Source: CAYRJA01 sp964424455 (GTDB taxonomy: Bacteria; Bacteroidota; Bacteroidia; Chitinophagales; UBA10324). Taken from it: a DNA stretch of 64,000 nucleotides. The notes under the pieces were generated by a model, which made no database searches, was not told the DNA's origin, and saw nothing but the letters and a program-made list of their open reading frames with translations. The position numbers were made by a program, and so were the translations under genes. The stretch covers positions 1-64,000 of the forward strand of contig CAYRJA010000001.1 of NCBI GenBank assembly GCA_964424455.1, written 5' to 3'. This document shows, piece by piece, positions 34,219 through 42,207 of this stretch (within the stretch, counting starts at the first letter, position 1; the number at the start of each line of letters is the position of its first letter).

Positions 34219-35733
34219 ATGCACTCCCCTTTATTAAAACGACTCTTCATTTATTCCTTTTCTTTCCTTCTTATCCTTTGCATTTCAAATATTGCTTCTG
34301 CATCTTCTCCCAAGTATGAGTTTAACAAAACCTGCCAGTTGGCTTACTATAAGATGCTGTCTCTGCATTTTGAGGAAGGGAAAAAATTATTAGAACAGGA
34401 AAAACAAAAAAATCCGGATAACCTGATACCGTATTTTGTAGAAAACTACGCTGACTTTTTTACGATTGCAATTAACGAAGAAAAATCTGAGCTACTCCGT
34501 TTATCTCCCGGCAGAAATTTCCGGTTAAGTAAATTGCAGCAAGGACCGATAAACTCCCCATGGTATTTGTACACACAAGCAGAAATAAATCTGCAGTGGG
34601 CATTTTGTAACCTGAAATTTGAAAATTATTATACTGCTTTTATTCAGATACGTAAGGCATATGCACAGCTACTGGAGAATCAAAAAAAATTCCCATCATT
34701 CATTGCCAACAAAAAGAGTCTGGGACTACTTCATGCGCTGATTGGAACCATTCCGGACAGCTATAAATGGGGAGCGCGCACACTCGGATTCAGCGGAACT
34801 GTAACACAAGGAATGCAGGAACTGAAAGAGGTAATGGATTATTCCAAAACCACTCCGTTCTTATTTCATGATGAAACACGATACATCTGTATTTTTCTGG
34901 AAATGAATATTCATAATGATGCCTCTGCTGCATGGGCGCTTACGCAGCAAAAGGGATTCCCAGATGCAAAGACCGATCCGCTTGCCTGCTTTGTTACAGC
35001 AGATGTGGCAATGAAGAATAATAATACGGATAAAGCCATTGATATAATAAATAGCGCCCAATTTTCAGATGATTCAATGCACTTCGTCTATCTTGATTAC
35101 CTGTTGGGCTTGTGCAAGATGAATCGGCTCGATAAAGATGCAAATGTGCCTCTTGAAAGGTTTATTTCTAAATTCAGAGGACAGAATTATCTGAAAGATG
35201 CTTATCAAAAATTGGCATGGTTCTATTACCTGCAGGATAACGAAAATCGTTACCGTTACTATATTTCATTCTGCAAAACAACAGGCGCTGCTTTTACTGA
35301 TTCTGATAAACAGGCAATGAAGGAAGCTAATGAAGGAGTTGCACCCAATCAATTACTGCTCAGGGTGCGGCTGTTACAGGATGGAGGTTATTATCCACGG
35401 GCGATGTCGTTGCTCGCAGGAAAATCACCTGAGGATTTTCTTTCAGTGAAAGATAAAATTGAATTCAGCTACCGGATGGGAAGAATTTATCATGAATGGG
35501 GAAAGCCGGATGATGCTATTCATTATTATGAGAATACAATTAAATACGGAGAAAAATACCCATACTACTATGCAGCCAATGCGGCATTGCAATTAGGATT
35601 TATCTATGAGGATAAAGGAGAGAAAGAGAAAGCAGCTTTATACTACCGGAAATGCCTTGCTATGAAAAATACTGATTACAAAAATTCTCTTGACCAGAAA
35701 GCAAAAGCAGGACTGAACAGATTAGCGCCATAA
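34219..35733 (+). CDS. Periplasmic TPR protein
   Basis: 504 residues from the ATG at 34219 (a TTG just before extends the frame by one codon). A signal peptide (L-F-I-Y-S-F-S-F-L-L-I-L-C-I-S-N-I-A-S-A) leads into a mostly helical protein. Recognisable TPRs stand near the C-terminus (R-M-G-R-I-Y-H-E-W-G-K-P-D-D-A-I and A-A-L-Q-L-G-F-I-Y-E-D-K-G-E-K). It resembles Bacteroidetes proteins of about 500 residues annotated only as tetratricopeptide-repeat proteins. Partner unknown. Confidence 0.75.
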   Translation: MHSPLLKRLFIYSFSFLLILCISNIASASSPKYEFNKTCQLAYYKMLSLHFEEGKKLLEQEKQKNPDNLIPYFVENYADFFTIAINEEKSELLRLSPGRNFRLSKLQQGPINSPWYLYTQAEINLQWAFCNLKFENYYTAFIQIRKAYAQLLENQKKFPSFIANKKSLGLLHALIGTIPDSYKWGARTLGFSGTVTQGMQELKEVMDYSKTTPFLFHDETRYICIFLEMNIHNDASAAWALTQQKGFPDAKTDPLACFVTADVAMKNNNTDKAIDIINSAQFSDDSMHFVYLDYLLGLCKMNRLDKDANVPLERFISKFRGQNYLKDAYQKLAWFYYLQDNENRYRYYISFCKTTGAAFTDSDKQAMKEANEGVAPNQLLLRVRLLQDGGYYPRAMSLLAGKSPEDFLSVKDKIEFSYRMGRIYHEWGKPDDAIHYYENTIKYGEKYPYYYAANAALQLGFIYEDKGEKEKAALYYRKCLAMKNTDYKNSLDQKAKAGLNRLAP

Positions 35734-35840
35734 TACTTTGCTTGATGTTATGCTAAGAGTGGAGAAGGTATGTTTCTCTAACAGGCGGATATTCAATAAT
35801 AAGAAAAGTATGCTTGCGTTCTCAGAACCTTCAGGTAAAT

Positions 35841-36242
35841 TTATTCCTGCTCCCGCCAATCCGACTCACTATGATTTAACGGTTCGGTAATTGAAGAATT
35901 AAGACCTTTTTTGTTTTGCTCATCAAGGGTAAGATTGTCTGTAGTAATAGTTTGCAGCCATACATTTCCTGACTTGCGAAATATCTGAGCGCCTACCCGT
36001 AAGGTATTCTGTATTTTTTGTTCCAATTCTGTTACAGTCATTGAAGCACTGACTGCTACTTCCTTAGTTGCAACATCAGGAAATATTTCTTTCAGCCGTA
36101 CAGAGCTTTTGATATGGAATTTTTCAGGAGTACCGCTTTTGCTGGAATGAGGGATCGTATAGAACTCAATCTTCAATCCCGGAAACATACGGTTGAATTC
36201 CTCCTGAATAACTTTGATTGTTTTTCCTCCTGTGATACGCAT
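35841..36242 (-). CDS. Conserved small protein of unknown function
   Basis: 133 residues, ATG start, no signal peptide or membrane segment. The central part reads S-M-T-V-T-E-L-E-Q-K-I-Q near residue 68, then the ending K-S-G-N-V-W-L-Q-T and a polar tail that is probably disordered. I recall similar short proteins in Bacteroidetes with the R-K-S-G-N-V-W block but no function. It stands alone with more than 100 bases on each side. Confidence 0.6.
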   Translation of the reverse strand: MRITGGKTIKVIQEEFNRMFPGLKIEFYTIPHSSKSGTPEKFHIKSSVRLKEIFPDVATKEVAVSASMTVTELEQKIQNTLRVGAQIFRKSGNVWLQTITTDNLTLDEQNKKGLNSSITEPLNHSESDWREQE

Positions 36243-36473
36243 GGCTGATTAATTTATTTATTGCAATATAATAATCAAACTTAAGTTTCTAAAATGATTT
36301 TAATCAGTTTATTGGTTATGATAGCTGAATGCAATTTTTCTACAATAGTTAACACCTGTTAGTTGAACAAAGCTCTTAGTTAAAATTAATATAGAGGTTA
36401 CAATCTCATCAATAAATTTTACCTTGTTTACACTATTTTAAATGCACATCCGTTTAACTAATAAAGACTTAGA

Positions 36474-36923
36474 ATGAGAAAGAAAATCATATTGCTAATG
36501 CTGCTTACAGCGCCATTGTTTCTTTTTGCAAACAATAACTTTGAACAATCAGTAGGTTCACTGAAGGTAGTTGTAACAGGATTCAACTCAAACGAGGGAA
36601 TGGCAAGAGCAGGAGTTTATTTTAATGCAGAAGGGAGGAGAATCAATCAACAGTTAAGTGCGCACTACAACCTGGCAACAGCAATCAGACAACAAAAAGC
36701 AATCTTTGAAATCAATAATCTTCAACCCGGCAGATACGCTGTTTCTGTCATGCACGATTCTAATAATAATTGTAAAATGGATTATGGCTGGATGAATCTT
36801 CCCGAAGAGCAATATGGATTCTCTAATCACCCTAAGATATTAGTTAGTCCGCCACTGTTTGATGAGTGCAGTATTCCGGTTTCAGCAGGACAACAGGCGC
36901 TGGTAAATATCCATCTGAAATGA
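36474..36923 (+). CDS. DUF2141 secreted protein
   Basis: 149 residues. A signal peptide (I-I-L-L-M-L-L-T-A-P-L-F-L-F-A) is followed by one beta-sandwich with F-E-I-N-N-L-Q-P-G-R-Y-A-V-S-V-M-H-D near residue 85 and a D-S-N-N-N-C-K-M-D loop, then W-M-N-L-P-E-E-Q-Y-G-F-S-N. This is the DUF2141 pattern: short secreted domains, function unknown, common in Bacteroidetes and Proteobacteria. Convergent with the dienelactone hydrolase gene; a copy of the TGTAACA word sits in the gap at 36939. Confidence 0.8.
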   Translation: MRKKIILLMLLTAPLFLFANNNFEQSVGSLKVVVTGFNSNEGMARAGVYFNAEGRRINQQLSAHYNLATAIRQQKAIFEINNLQPGRYAVSVMHDSNNNCKMDYGWMNLPEEQYGFSNHPKILVSPPLFDECSIPVSAGQQALVNIHLK

Positions 36924-36945
36924 AGACGGAATCTTACTGTAACAG

Positions 36946-37701
36946 TTATTTGAAAAGCGCTGTAAAGAAGTGTTGCATATCTTTCCATGAAGCAGTATCT
37001 GCCGCCACATTATAAGCAATTGGAATGTTAAACTTCTTTCCGTTTGCAGTAGCAGCCGGGTTGGTAAATCCGTGAACTGCATCAGGATAAGATTTGAAAA
37101 TATATGAAGCGCCAATAGAATCCAATTCTTTTCTGAAAGTGCTTAATTCTTCAGGTGAAATAAATTTATCTGCTTCACCGTGACAGACTAAGATTTTTGC
37201 TTTCAATAAATTTTTGTCTGCCGGCACACCATTCAAACCGCCATGAAAACTCACTACACCTTTTAAATCAGCGCCGAGTTTAGCGGCATTTAGTACAGTA
37301 TATCCACCGAAACAATATCCGATGGCTGCAATCCGGGAGGTATCCACATGAGGGTTCTTTTTTAGTGTAGAAATGGCAACATCTATTCTCTGTTTTGTAA
37401 GTGCAGGATTATTATAGAACGGAGCAGCAAGAGCGCCGGCTTCCTTAGGATTATGTCCTTGCTTACCATTGCCAAACACATCTATTGCCATTGCCACATA
37501 ACCTGTTCCGGCTAATTGCTTGGCTCTGCTCTTTGTATAATCATTCAGCCCCCACCATTCGGGAACAACTATAATTCCGGGTCTTTTTTCAGTTGTGTTT
37601 TTATCATAGGCAGTAAAAGTGTTGCAGGTAATACCGTCTGAGATGTAGTTCCCGGTTTCTTCTTTTACGGAATTTGCAGAATTATTATTTTCCTGATTCA
37701 T
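36946..37701 (-). CDS. Dienelactone hydrolase family protein
   Basis: 251 residues. An alpha/beta hydrolase with a cysteine nucleophile: G-Y-C-F-G-G (Cys130), Asp178 in H-G-E-A-D and His210 in A-V-H-G-F, the triad of the DLH family. E-W-W-G-L-N near 48 is also typical. No clear signal peptide; the Asn/Ser-rich N-terminus is unusual. Substrate cannot be predicted (the family includes carboxymethylenebutenolidases and other esterases). A TACCTTTG -7 element lies ~80 bases upstream. Confidence 0.88.
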   Translation of the reverse strand: MNQENNNSANSVKEETGNYISDGITCNTFTAYDKNTTEKRPGIIVVPEWWGLNDYTKSRAKQLAGTGYVAMAIDVFGNGKQGHNPKEAGALAAPFYNNPALTKQRIDVAISTLKKNPHVDTSRIAAIGYCFGGYTVLNAAKLGADLKGVVSFHGGLNGVPADKNLLKAKILVCHGEADKFISPEELSTFRKELDSIGASYIFKSYPDAVHGFTNPAATANGKKFNIPIAYNVAADTASWKDMQHFFTALFK

Positions 37702-37780
37702 AGTGCATGAAATAAATGTGAAAAAATAAAATTAATAATACGATAAACAATGATTTCATAGGGTTAAGCGCCGTAATACA

Positions 37781-37788
37781 CAAAGGTA
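37781..37788 (-). promoter_or_regulatory. -7 element of the dienelactone hydrolase gene
   Basis: TACCTTTG on the minus strand, matching TAnnTTTG, ~80 bases before the start at 37701. Confidence 0.45.
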
Positions 37789-37920
37789 AATATCAGCTAA
37801 AGTAAAGTCCGGGTATAAAATATTTTTCAATTTCTATTTTAACAAAGGCAGATAGTTGCGGAATGTTACGTTGAAATGGAATAGCAATAATGCTATAAAC
37901 AATAAAGTGAACTTTCTGAA

Positions 37921-38637
37921 TTATACAGGAAAATCTTTGATGAGCTTCATCATCTTCTTATTATTCCTGATAGAAATATTTTTTCCAACCCCCTTAATCA
38001 GACCTTCCTTTTTCATTTGAGAAATGGTACGGATGATTTCTTCAATAGATGCACCGGTCATATCAGCCAGTTCCTGTCTGCTAAGTGTAACACCAAGCAC
38101 TTTTTCTCTTCCTATATTTATTTCACCGAAAACCCTGTAAATGTCAAGCAACACTTTTGCAAACCGTTGCTTCACTGCCATTTTAGAAGAACATCGGAAC
38201 CGATATTCTGCCTGCTTCAGTTCTTCCGCAAGAAAAGTAACCATCTCTTTATAGAGTACAAGGTTTTTGTTCATAACTTCAGTAAAATAATCTATCGGAA
38301 TAAAAACAACAGAAGAATCTTCAAGAGTAACGGCACTTACCGGATAAGTTTTTTCATGAGTTAAACCTCTGTGTCCAAGCATATAACCCACACTTGCAAG
38401 ATTGACAATATCAACACGCTCATCCGGATCAGAAAAAAACACCTTCACCTTTCCTGAACAAATGAAATAAACACCTGTAACAGGTGCCCCTTCCTGAAAA
38501 AGCACTTGCCCTTTTTTGTAATAATAAGATTTCTTTTGCTTTTCAATTCTGTTCTTCCATTCATCATTGATTAAACGCTGAATCATGCACTTGCTGATTG
38601 TGCAGGTTAGGCAACTGGGAACAGAATGGAGTATCAT
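37921..38637 (-). CDS. Crp/Fnr-family regulator with N-terminal cysteine cluster
   Basis: 238 residues. A cyclic-nucleotide-binding-like domain spans ~30-140 and a winged helix-turn-helix ~160-225, with S-R-Q-E-L-A near 186. Cys9, Cys12 and Cys17 at the N-terminus, with Cys60 and Cys149 further in, resemble the cysteine set that holds the oxygen-sensing 4Fe-4S cluster of Fnr, though spacing differs. In the recognition helix Glu199 and Arg203 align with the Fnr residues that read TGAT half-sites. It lies next to the nos genes, with a matching palindrome at 39380, so an anaerobic or N-oxide-responsive activator is likely. The ligand is unproven; a heme NO sensor is the alternative. Confidence 0.85.
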   Translation of the reverse strand: MILHSVPSCLTCTISKCMIQRLINDEWKNRIEKQKKSYYYKKGQVLFQEGAPVTGVYFICSGKVKVFFSDPDERVDIVNLASVGYMLGHRGLTHEKTYPVSAVTLEDSSVVFIPIDYFTEVMNKNLVLYKEMVTFLAEELKQAEYRFRCSSKMAVKQRFAKVLLDIYRVFGEINIGREKVLGVTLSRQELADMTGASIEEIIRTISQMKKEGLIKGVGKNISIRNNKKMMKLIKDFPV

Positions 38638-38647
38638 CTTAAAAAAA

Positions 38648-38688
38648 CCGGAGAAAAATTTCTAATAAATTTAGAAAGGTTTCTCCGG
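38648..38688 (-). terminator. Terminator after the fasciclin gene
   Basis: CCGGAGAAA (38648-38656) pairs with TTTCTCCGG (38680-38688), with an inner TTTCTAA/TTAGAAA stem. On the minus strand it is followed by seven T, 26 bases after the fasciclin stop. Confidence 0.85.
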
Positions 38689-38713
38689 TGAAATTAAAGT
38701 TTTTATTGATATA

Positions 38714-39283
38714 TTACTTGTTGGGAGGCAGAACTACTGCATCAATTACATGCACCCATCCATTGGAAGCACGCACCGAACCGATGATTTTTGCATCACC
38801 AATATAAGTAGCACCATCTTTTACATGAAAAGTTGCATTGGTGCCATCAACCATTCCCATGGATTGCCCCTCCTGAAAAAACGAGGCATCTAATGCCGAG
38901 GTCATTACATGATGCTGTAAAATGGTTTCGAGTTTTGATTTATTCTCTGGTTTTAATAAATCTTCCACTGTTCCTTTTGGCAGTTTATCGAAAGCTGCAT
39001 TAGTCGGAGCAAAAACGGTAAATGGTCCGGCATTGGAAAGGGCATCAACCAGATTAGCAGCTTTCACTGCTGTAACGAGTGTAGAGTGGTCTTTGGAAGA
39101 TACAGCTACACCCACTACATTAACTTGCGATTCGTCATCTTTAACGCCTGATTGCCCTGCGGGAGCAGTTACAGATTCATTGTTGGATGAGGTGTTGTTG
39201 GATTCGGTTCCTGAGTTACAGGATGAGAATGACAGCCAGGCGAAAATTCCTGCTACTGACAGAGAGAGAATAATTTTTTTCAT
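38714..39283 (-). CDS. Fasciclin-domain lipoprotein
   Basis: 189 residues. A signal sequence with lipobox L-S-F-S-S-C (Cys22) is followed by a Ser/Asn-rich linker and one fasciclin (FAS1) domain from ~55 to the end, with F-T-V-F-A-P-T-N-A-A-F-D-K-L-P (H1 box) and V-H-V-I-D-A-V-V-L-P (H2 box). FAS1 lipoproteins are usually adhesive or sensory. It is divergent from the cytochrome c/nosZ genes, with a predicted Crp/Fnr site in between, so co-regulation with N2O respiration is plausible; a direct role is not established. Confidence 0.88.
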   Translation of the reverse strand: MKKIILSLSVAGIFAWLSFSSCNSGTESNNTSSNNESVTAPAGQSGVKDDESQVNVVGVAVSSKDHSTLVTAVKAANLVDALSNAGPFTVFAPTNAAFDKLPKGTVEDLLKPENKSKLETILQHHVMTSALDASFFQEGQSMGMVDGTNATFHVKDGATYIGDAKIIGSVRASNGWVHVIDAVVLPPNK

Positions 39284-39379
39284 AGATTGTTTTTTTGTGA
39301 GTGAATCTTTTTCTTTGTCGCCGGACTCAAAGTCTGAATCCTTTAACGGTGTAAAAATCTTATTGCCGTTATTTTTAAA

Positions 39380-39397
39380 ATATGATATGAATCATAT
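39380..39397. promoter_or_regulatory. Predicted Crp/Fnr operator
   Basis: ATATGAT-ATGA-ATCATAT, a perfect 7+7 inverted repeat around four bases, containing the TGAT-N4-ATCA core of Fnr-type sites. It lies between the divergent fasciclin and cytochrome c genes, centred ~65 bases before the predicted cytochrome transcription start. Confidence 0.65.
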
Positions 39398-39439
39398 TTT
39401 TGACTGATATTTGTCAGGTCGGTTACAGAGGTTGGAAAA

Positions 39440-39447
39440 TACTTTTG
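39440..39447 (+). promoter_or_regulatory. -7 element of the cytochrome c-nosZ operon
   Basis: TACTTTTG, matching TAnnTTTG, 50 bases before the cytochrome start and ~50 bases downstream of the predicted Fnr-type site. No -33 element is at the standard spacing, as expected for an activator-dependent promoter. Confidence 0.5.
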
Positions 39448-39496
39448 AGCCGTCAAGAAATGACAATAAAACATTAATCACTCTCAAATTAATACT

Positions 39497-39964
39497 ATGA
39501 AGAAACTACTTTTAATTATTGCTGCTTATGGAACCCTATTCTTTCTTTCCTGTAATAGCTCTCCCTCCGGTGAAAATTCAACCAGCGGAACCAACGAGGA
39601 GAAGAAAGTTGATGAGAATGTGGACCATAAGGGAATCGGAAAATTTACTGATATAAAACTCACCACTCCTTTAGATCAGGGTTTGGTAAAAGATGGTGAA
39701 GCCGTTTACAATATGAAGTGTCTTTCCTGCCATAAACTGACAGATGAAAAGTTAGTGGGGCCCGGCTGGAAGGGTGTTACAAAACTTCGTACTCCGGAAT
39801 GGCTAATGAATTTTATTACTAATACAGAGGAGATGCTAAATAAGAGTCCGGTAGCACAGAAGATGCTTGAAGAATGTTTGACCAGAATGCCAAATCAGAA
39901 TTTGAGTGACCATGATGCAAGGGCAATACTGGAATTCATGAGAAAAAATGACGGAGAACAATAA
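39497..39964 (+). CDS. c-type cytochrome lipoprotein, probable electron donor to NosZ
   Basis: 155 residues. Lipobox F-L-S-C (Cys19), a charged linker, then one heme-binding C-L-S-C-H (Cys75, Cys78, His79) and a T-R-M-P-N segment near 132 whose Met is the probable distal ligand. It is a small class I cytochrome, anchored to a membrane facing the periplasm. The gene directly precedes nosZ (42-base gap), the standard place for the monoheme cytochrome in clade II nos clusters, where it is thought to deliver electrons to nitrous oxide reductase. Confidence 0.9.
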   Translation: MKKLLLIIAAYGTLFFLSCNSSPSGENSTSGTNEEKKVDENVDHKGIGKFTDIKLTTPLDQGLVKDGEAVYNMKCLSCHKLTDEKLVGPGWKGVTKLRTPEWLMNFITNTEEMLNKSPVAQKMLEECLTRMPNQNLSDHDARAILEFMRKNDGEQ

Positions 39965-40006
39965 ACCCAATAATCAATAATTAATTTAACACTAAACAAA
40001 CAATCC

Positions 40007-41977
40007 ATGAAACAAATTTTCATCATCTCACTTAGCATAACGGTGCTTTCAAGTGCTTTTTGGGGATGTAAAACAAGAAGCACCGAATCAGCAGTTTCAG
40101 GAGATGCCGCACAGAAGGTCTATGTAGCTCCCGGTAAGTACGATGAATTTTACAACATCGTATCCGGCGGGTTCAGCGGACAGGTATCCGTTTATGGACT
40201 ACCATCCGGAAGATTATTCCGAGTAATTCCGGTTTTCTCTGCAGATCCGCAGAGCGGATATGGTTACACAGAGGAAACAAAAAACATGCTGAATACCAGC
40301 CATGGATGGATCCCATGGGATGATCAGCACCATATTGCAATATCTACAACAAAAGGCGAACACGATGGCCGCTGGTTTTTTGCCAATGGAAACAACACAC
40401 CGCGCATCGCACGTGTAAGTTTCAAGACTTTTACTACTGAAGAAATTATTGAATTACCAAACAGCAATGGCAACCACTCTTCACCATTTATTACCGAAAA
40501 TACAGAATACACTATTGCAGGAACCCGTTTTGCTGTCCCAATGGAGAACACCAATACTGATGTTCCGATATCTTCCTACAAGGACAACTTCCGCTGCACA
40601 GCAAGTTTTGTAAAAGTTAATCCTGAGGATGGTCGTATGAGTATTGCTTTCCAGATATTATTGCCGGGGGTAGATCTTGATTTAGCCAGAGCCGGAAAAG
40701 GACCCAGCCATGATTGGTTCTTCTTCTCCTGTTACAATTCAGAACTGGCAAATACTTTATTAGAGGTAAACGCATCTCAGCGTGATAAGGATTTTATTGT
40801 AGCCGTAAACTGGAAGAAAGCAGAAGAATATGCCGCACAGAAGAAAGGAAAAATGATGAAGGTAAAATATGCTCACAACATTTATGATGAAGTAAAGCAT
40901 ACATCTACTACAGAATATGGAACAGAAGTTCAGGTATTAGATCCTGCGGAATGTCCTGACATGGTTTACCTGATGCCCTGTCCGAAATCACCACATGGTT
41001 GCGATGTGAATCCTACAGGTGAATATATTGTAGGAAGTGGAAAATTAGCTGCTGTAATTCCTGTTTTCTCTTTTGATAAAATGAAGAAAGCCATATCCGA
41101 CAAAAACTTTGATGGAGACTACAGCGGTATTCCTGTACTGAAGTATGATGCAGTATTGCATGGCGAAGTGCAGAAACCCGGTTTAGGTCCCTTGCATACA
41201 GAGTTTGACGCAAACGGTAATGCCTACACTTCTTTCTTTGTATCTTCAGAAATTGTAAAGTGGAGCGTAAAGGATTGCAAAGTGCTTGACCGCGTACCTA
41301 CTTATTATTCCATTGGGCATCTTTGTGTGCCTGGCGGCTGCACGGCTAAACCGTGGGGGAAATATGTGATTGCATATAACAAAATTACCAAAGACCGTTA
41401 TTTACCCACAGGTCCTGAACTTACCCAGTCAGCTCAGTTATATGACATTTCAGGGGATAAAATGAAACTGTTGCTTGATTTCCCTACGATTGGCGAGCCG
41501 CATTATGCAGAGGCAATTCCGGCAGATTTGATTATGAAGAATAGTCAGAAGTTCTATAAGATTGAAGACAACAACAATCCGTATGTGTGCAAGAGTGAAA
41601 AAGATGCGCGTGTAGTAAGAAACGGAAACCGCGTGGATGTGTACATGACTGCTATCCGCTCTCACTTGGCTCCTGATAATATTGAAGGGGTAAAAGTGGG
41701 TGATGAGGTGTATTTCCATGTCACCAACCTTGAACAGGACTGGGATGTGCCACACGGTTTTGCAGTAAAAGGAGCACAGAATGCGGAATCATTAATAATG
41801 CCGGGTGAAACACGAACGCTTAAATATGTAGCGGACAGACCGGGGGTAATTGCATTTTATTGTACTGATTTTTGTTCTGCATTGCATCAGGAAATGCAGG
41901 GATATTTACGGGTATCTCCGGCAGGTTCCAATGTTCCGTTAACCTTCTCCATAGGGAAGACCCCGGTGTCGAATTAA
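40007..41977 (+). CDS. nosZ: Nitrous oxide reductase, clade II (Sec-dependent)
   Basis: 656 residues. It reduces N2O to N2 in the periplasm as a terminal oxidase. The N-terminus is a Sec signal without a twin-arginine motif and ends in a possible lipobox (F-W-G-C), as in clade II enzymes. A beta-propeller with the D-D-Q-H-H copper-Z ligand motif near residue 106 and D-V-N-P-T-G near 336 is followed by the C-terminal cupredoxin. There the CuA ligands are visible as His583 and C-x3-C-x3-H-x2-M (Cys619, Cys623, His627, Met630). All key residues are present. Accessory genes follow. Only one TGTWACA word falls in this ~2 kb. Confidence 0.97.
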   Translation: MKQIFIISLSITVLSSAFWGCKTRSTESAVSGDAAQKVYVAPGKYDEFYNIVSGGFSGQVSVYGLPSGRLFRVIPVFSADPQSGYGYTEETKNMLNTSHGWIPWDDQHHIAISTTKGEHDGRWFFANGNNTPRIARVSFKTFTTEEIIELPNSNGNHSSPFITENTEYTIAGTRFAVPMENTNTDVPISSYKDNFRCTASFVKVNPEDGRMSIAFQILLPGVDLDLARAGKGPSHDWFFFSCYNSELANTLLEVNASQRDKDFIVAVNWKKAEEYAAQKKGKMMKVKYAHNIYDEVKHTSTTEYGTEVQVLDPAECPDMVYLMPCPKSPHGCDVNPTGEYIVGSGKLAAVIPVFSFDKMKKAISDKNFDGDYSGIPVLKYDAVLHGEVQKPGLGPLHTEFDANGNAYTSFFVSSEIVKWSVKDCKVLDRVPTYYSIGHLCVPGGCTAKPWGKYVIAYNKITKDRYLPTGPELTQSAQLYDISGDKMKLLLDFPTIGEPHYAEAIPADLIMKNSQKFYKIEDNNNPYVCKSEKDARVVRNGNRVDVYMTAIRSHLAPDNIEGVKVGDEVYFHVTNLEQDWDVPHGFAVKGAQNAESLIMPGETRTLKYVADRPGVIAFYCTDFCSALHQEMQGYLRVSPAGSNVPLTFSIGKTPVSN

Positions 41978-41982
41978 TATTA

Positions 41983-42045
41983 TCATTCTGAACATAGTGA
42001 GGCACCTAAAAATTATTAGAAGATACTTCACTATATTCAGCATGA
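41983..42045. repeat. Imperfect inverted repeat after nosZ
   Basis: Arms 41983-42002 and 42026-42045 pair at 17 of 20 positions around a 23-base loop. It begins 5 bases after the nosZ stop. The arm resembles short dispersed repeats seen in many bacterial intergenic regions. It could act as a terminator-like or mRNA-stabilising hairpin, but no T run follows. Confidence 0.65.
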
Positions 42046-42072
42046 CAGCATAAAGAAAATGACTACCTCAGA

Positions 42073-42165
42073 AATCATGTGAGAGCATGATTGTCAATAA
42101 GAGTGATTAATGAAACGAATCTTATTTCATTTGGGTTGAAAGACTGATTCGTAATAATTGACAAT
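42073..42165 (+). other. Two further stem-loops in the nosZ-nosL gap
   Basis: A compact hairpin AATCATG/CATGATT (42073-42092) overlaps the start of a larger three-part stem. ATTGTCAAT (42090-42098) pairs with ATTGACAAT (42157-42165), ACGAATC (42115-42121) with GATTCGT (42146-42152), and TTTCA with TGAAA inside. It ends 42 bases before the next start codon. An RNA structure separating nosZ expression from the accessory genes is possible. Confidence 0.5.
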
Positions 42166-42207
42166 AAAAATTTTTGGGGTGGTCTTTTCTTTTTAAATCC
42201 TGTTCTT

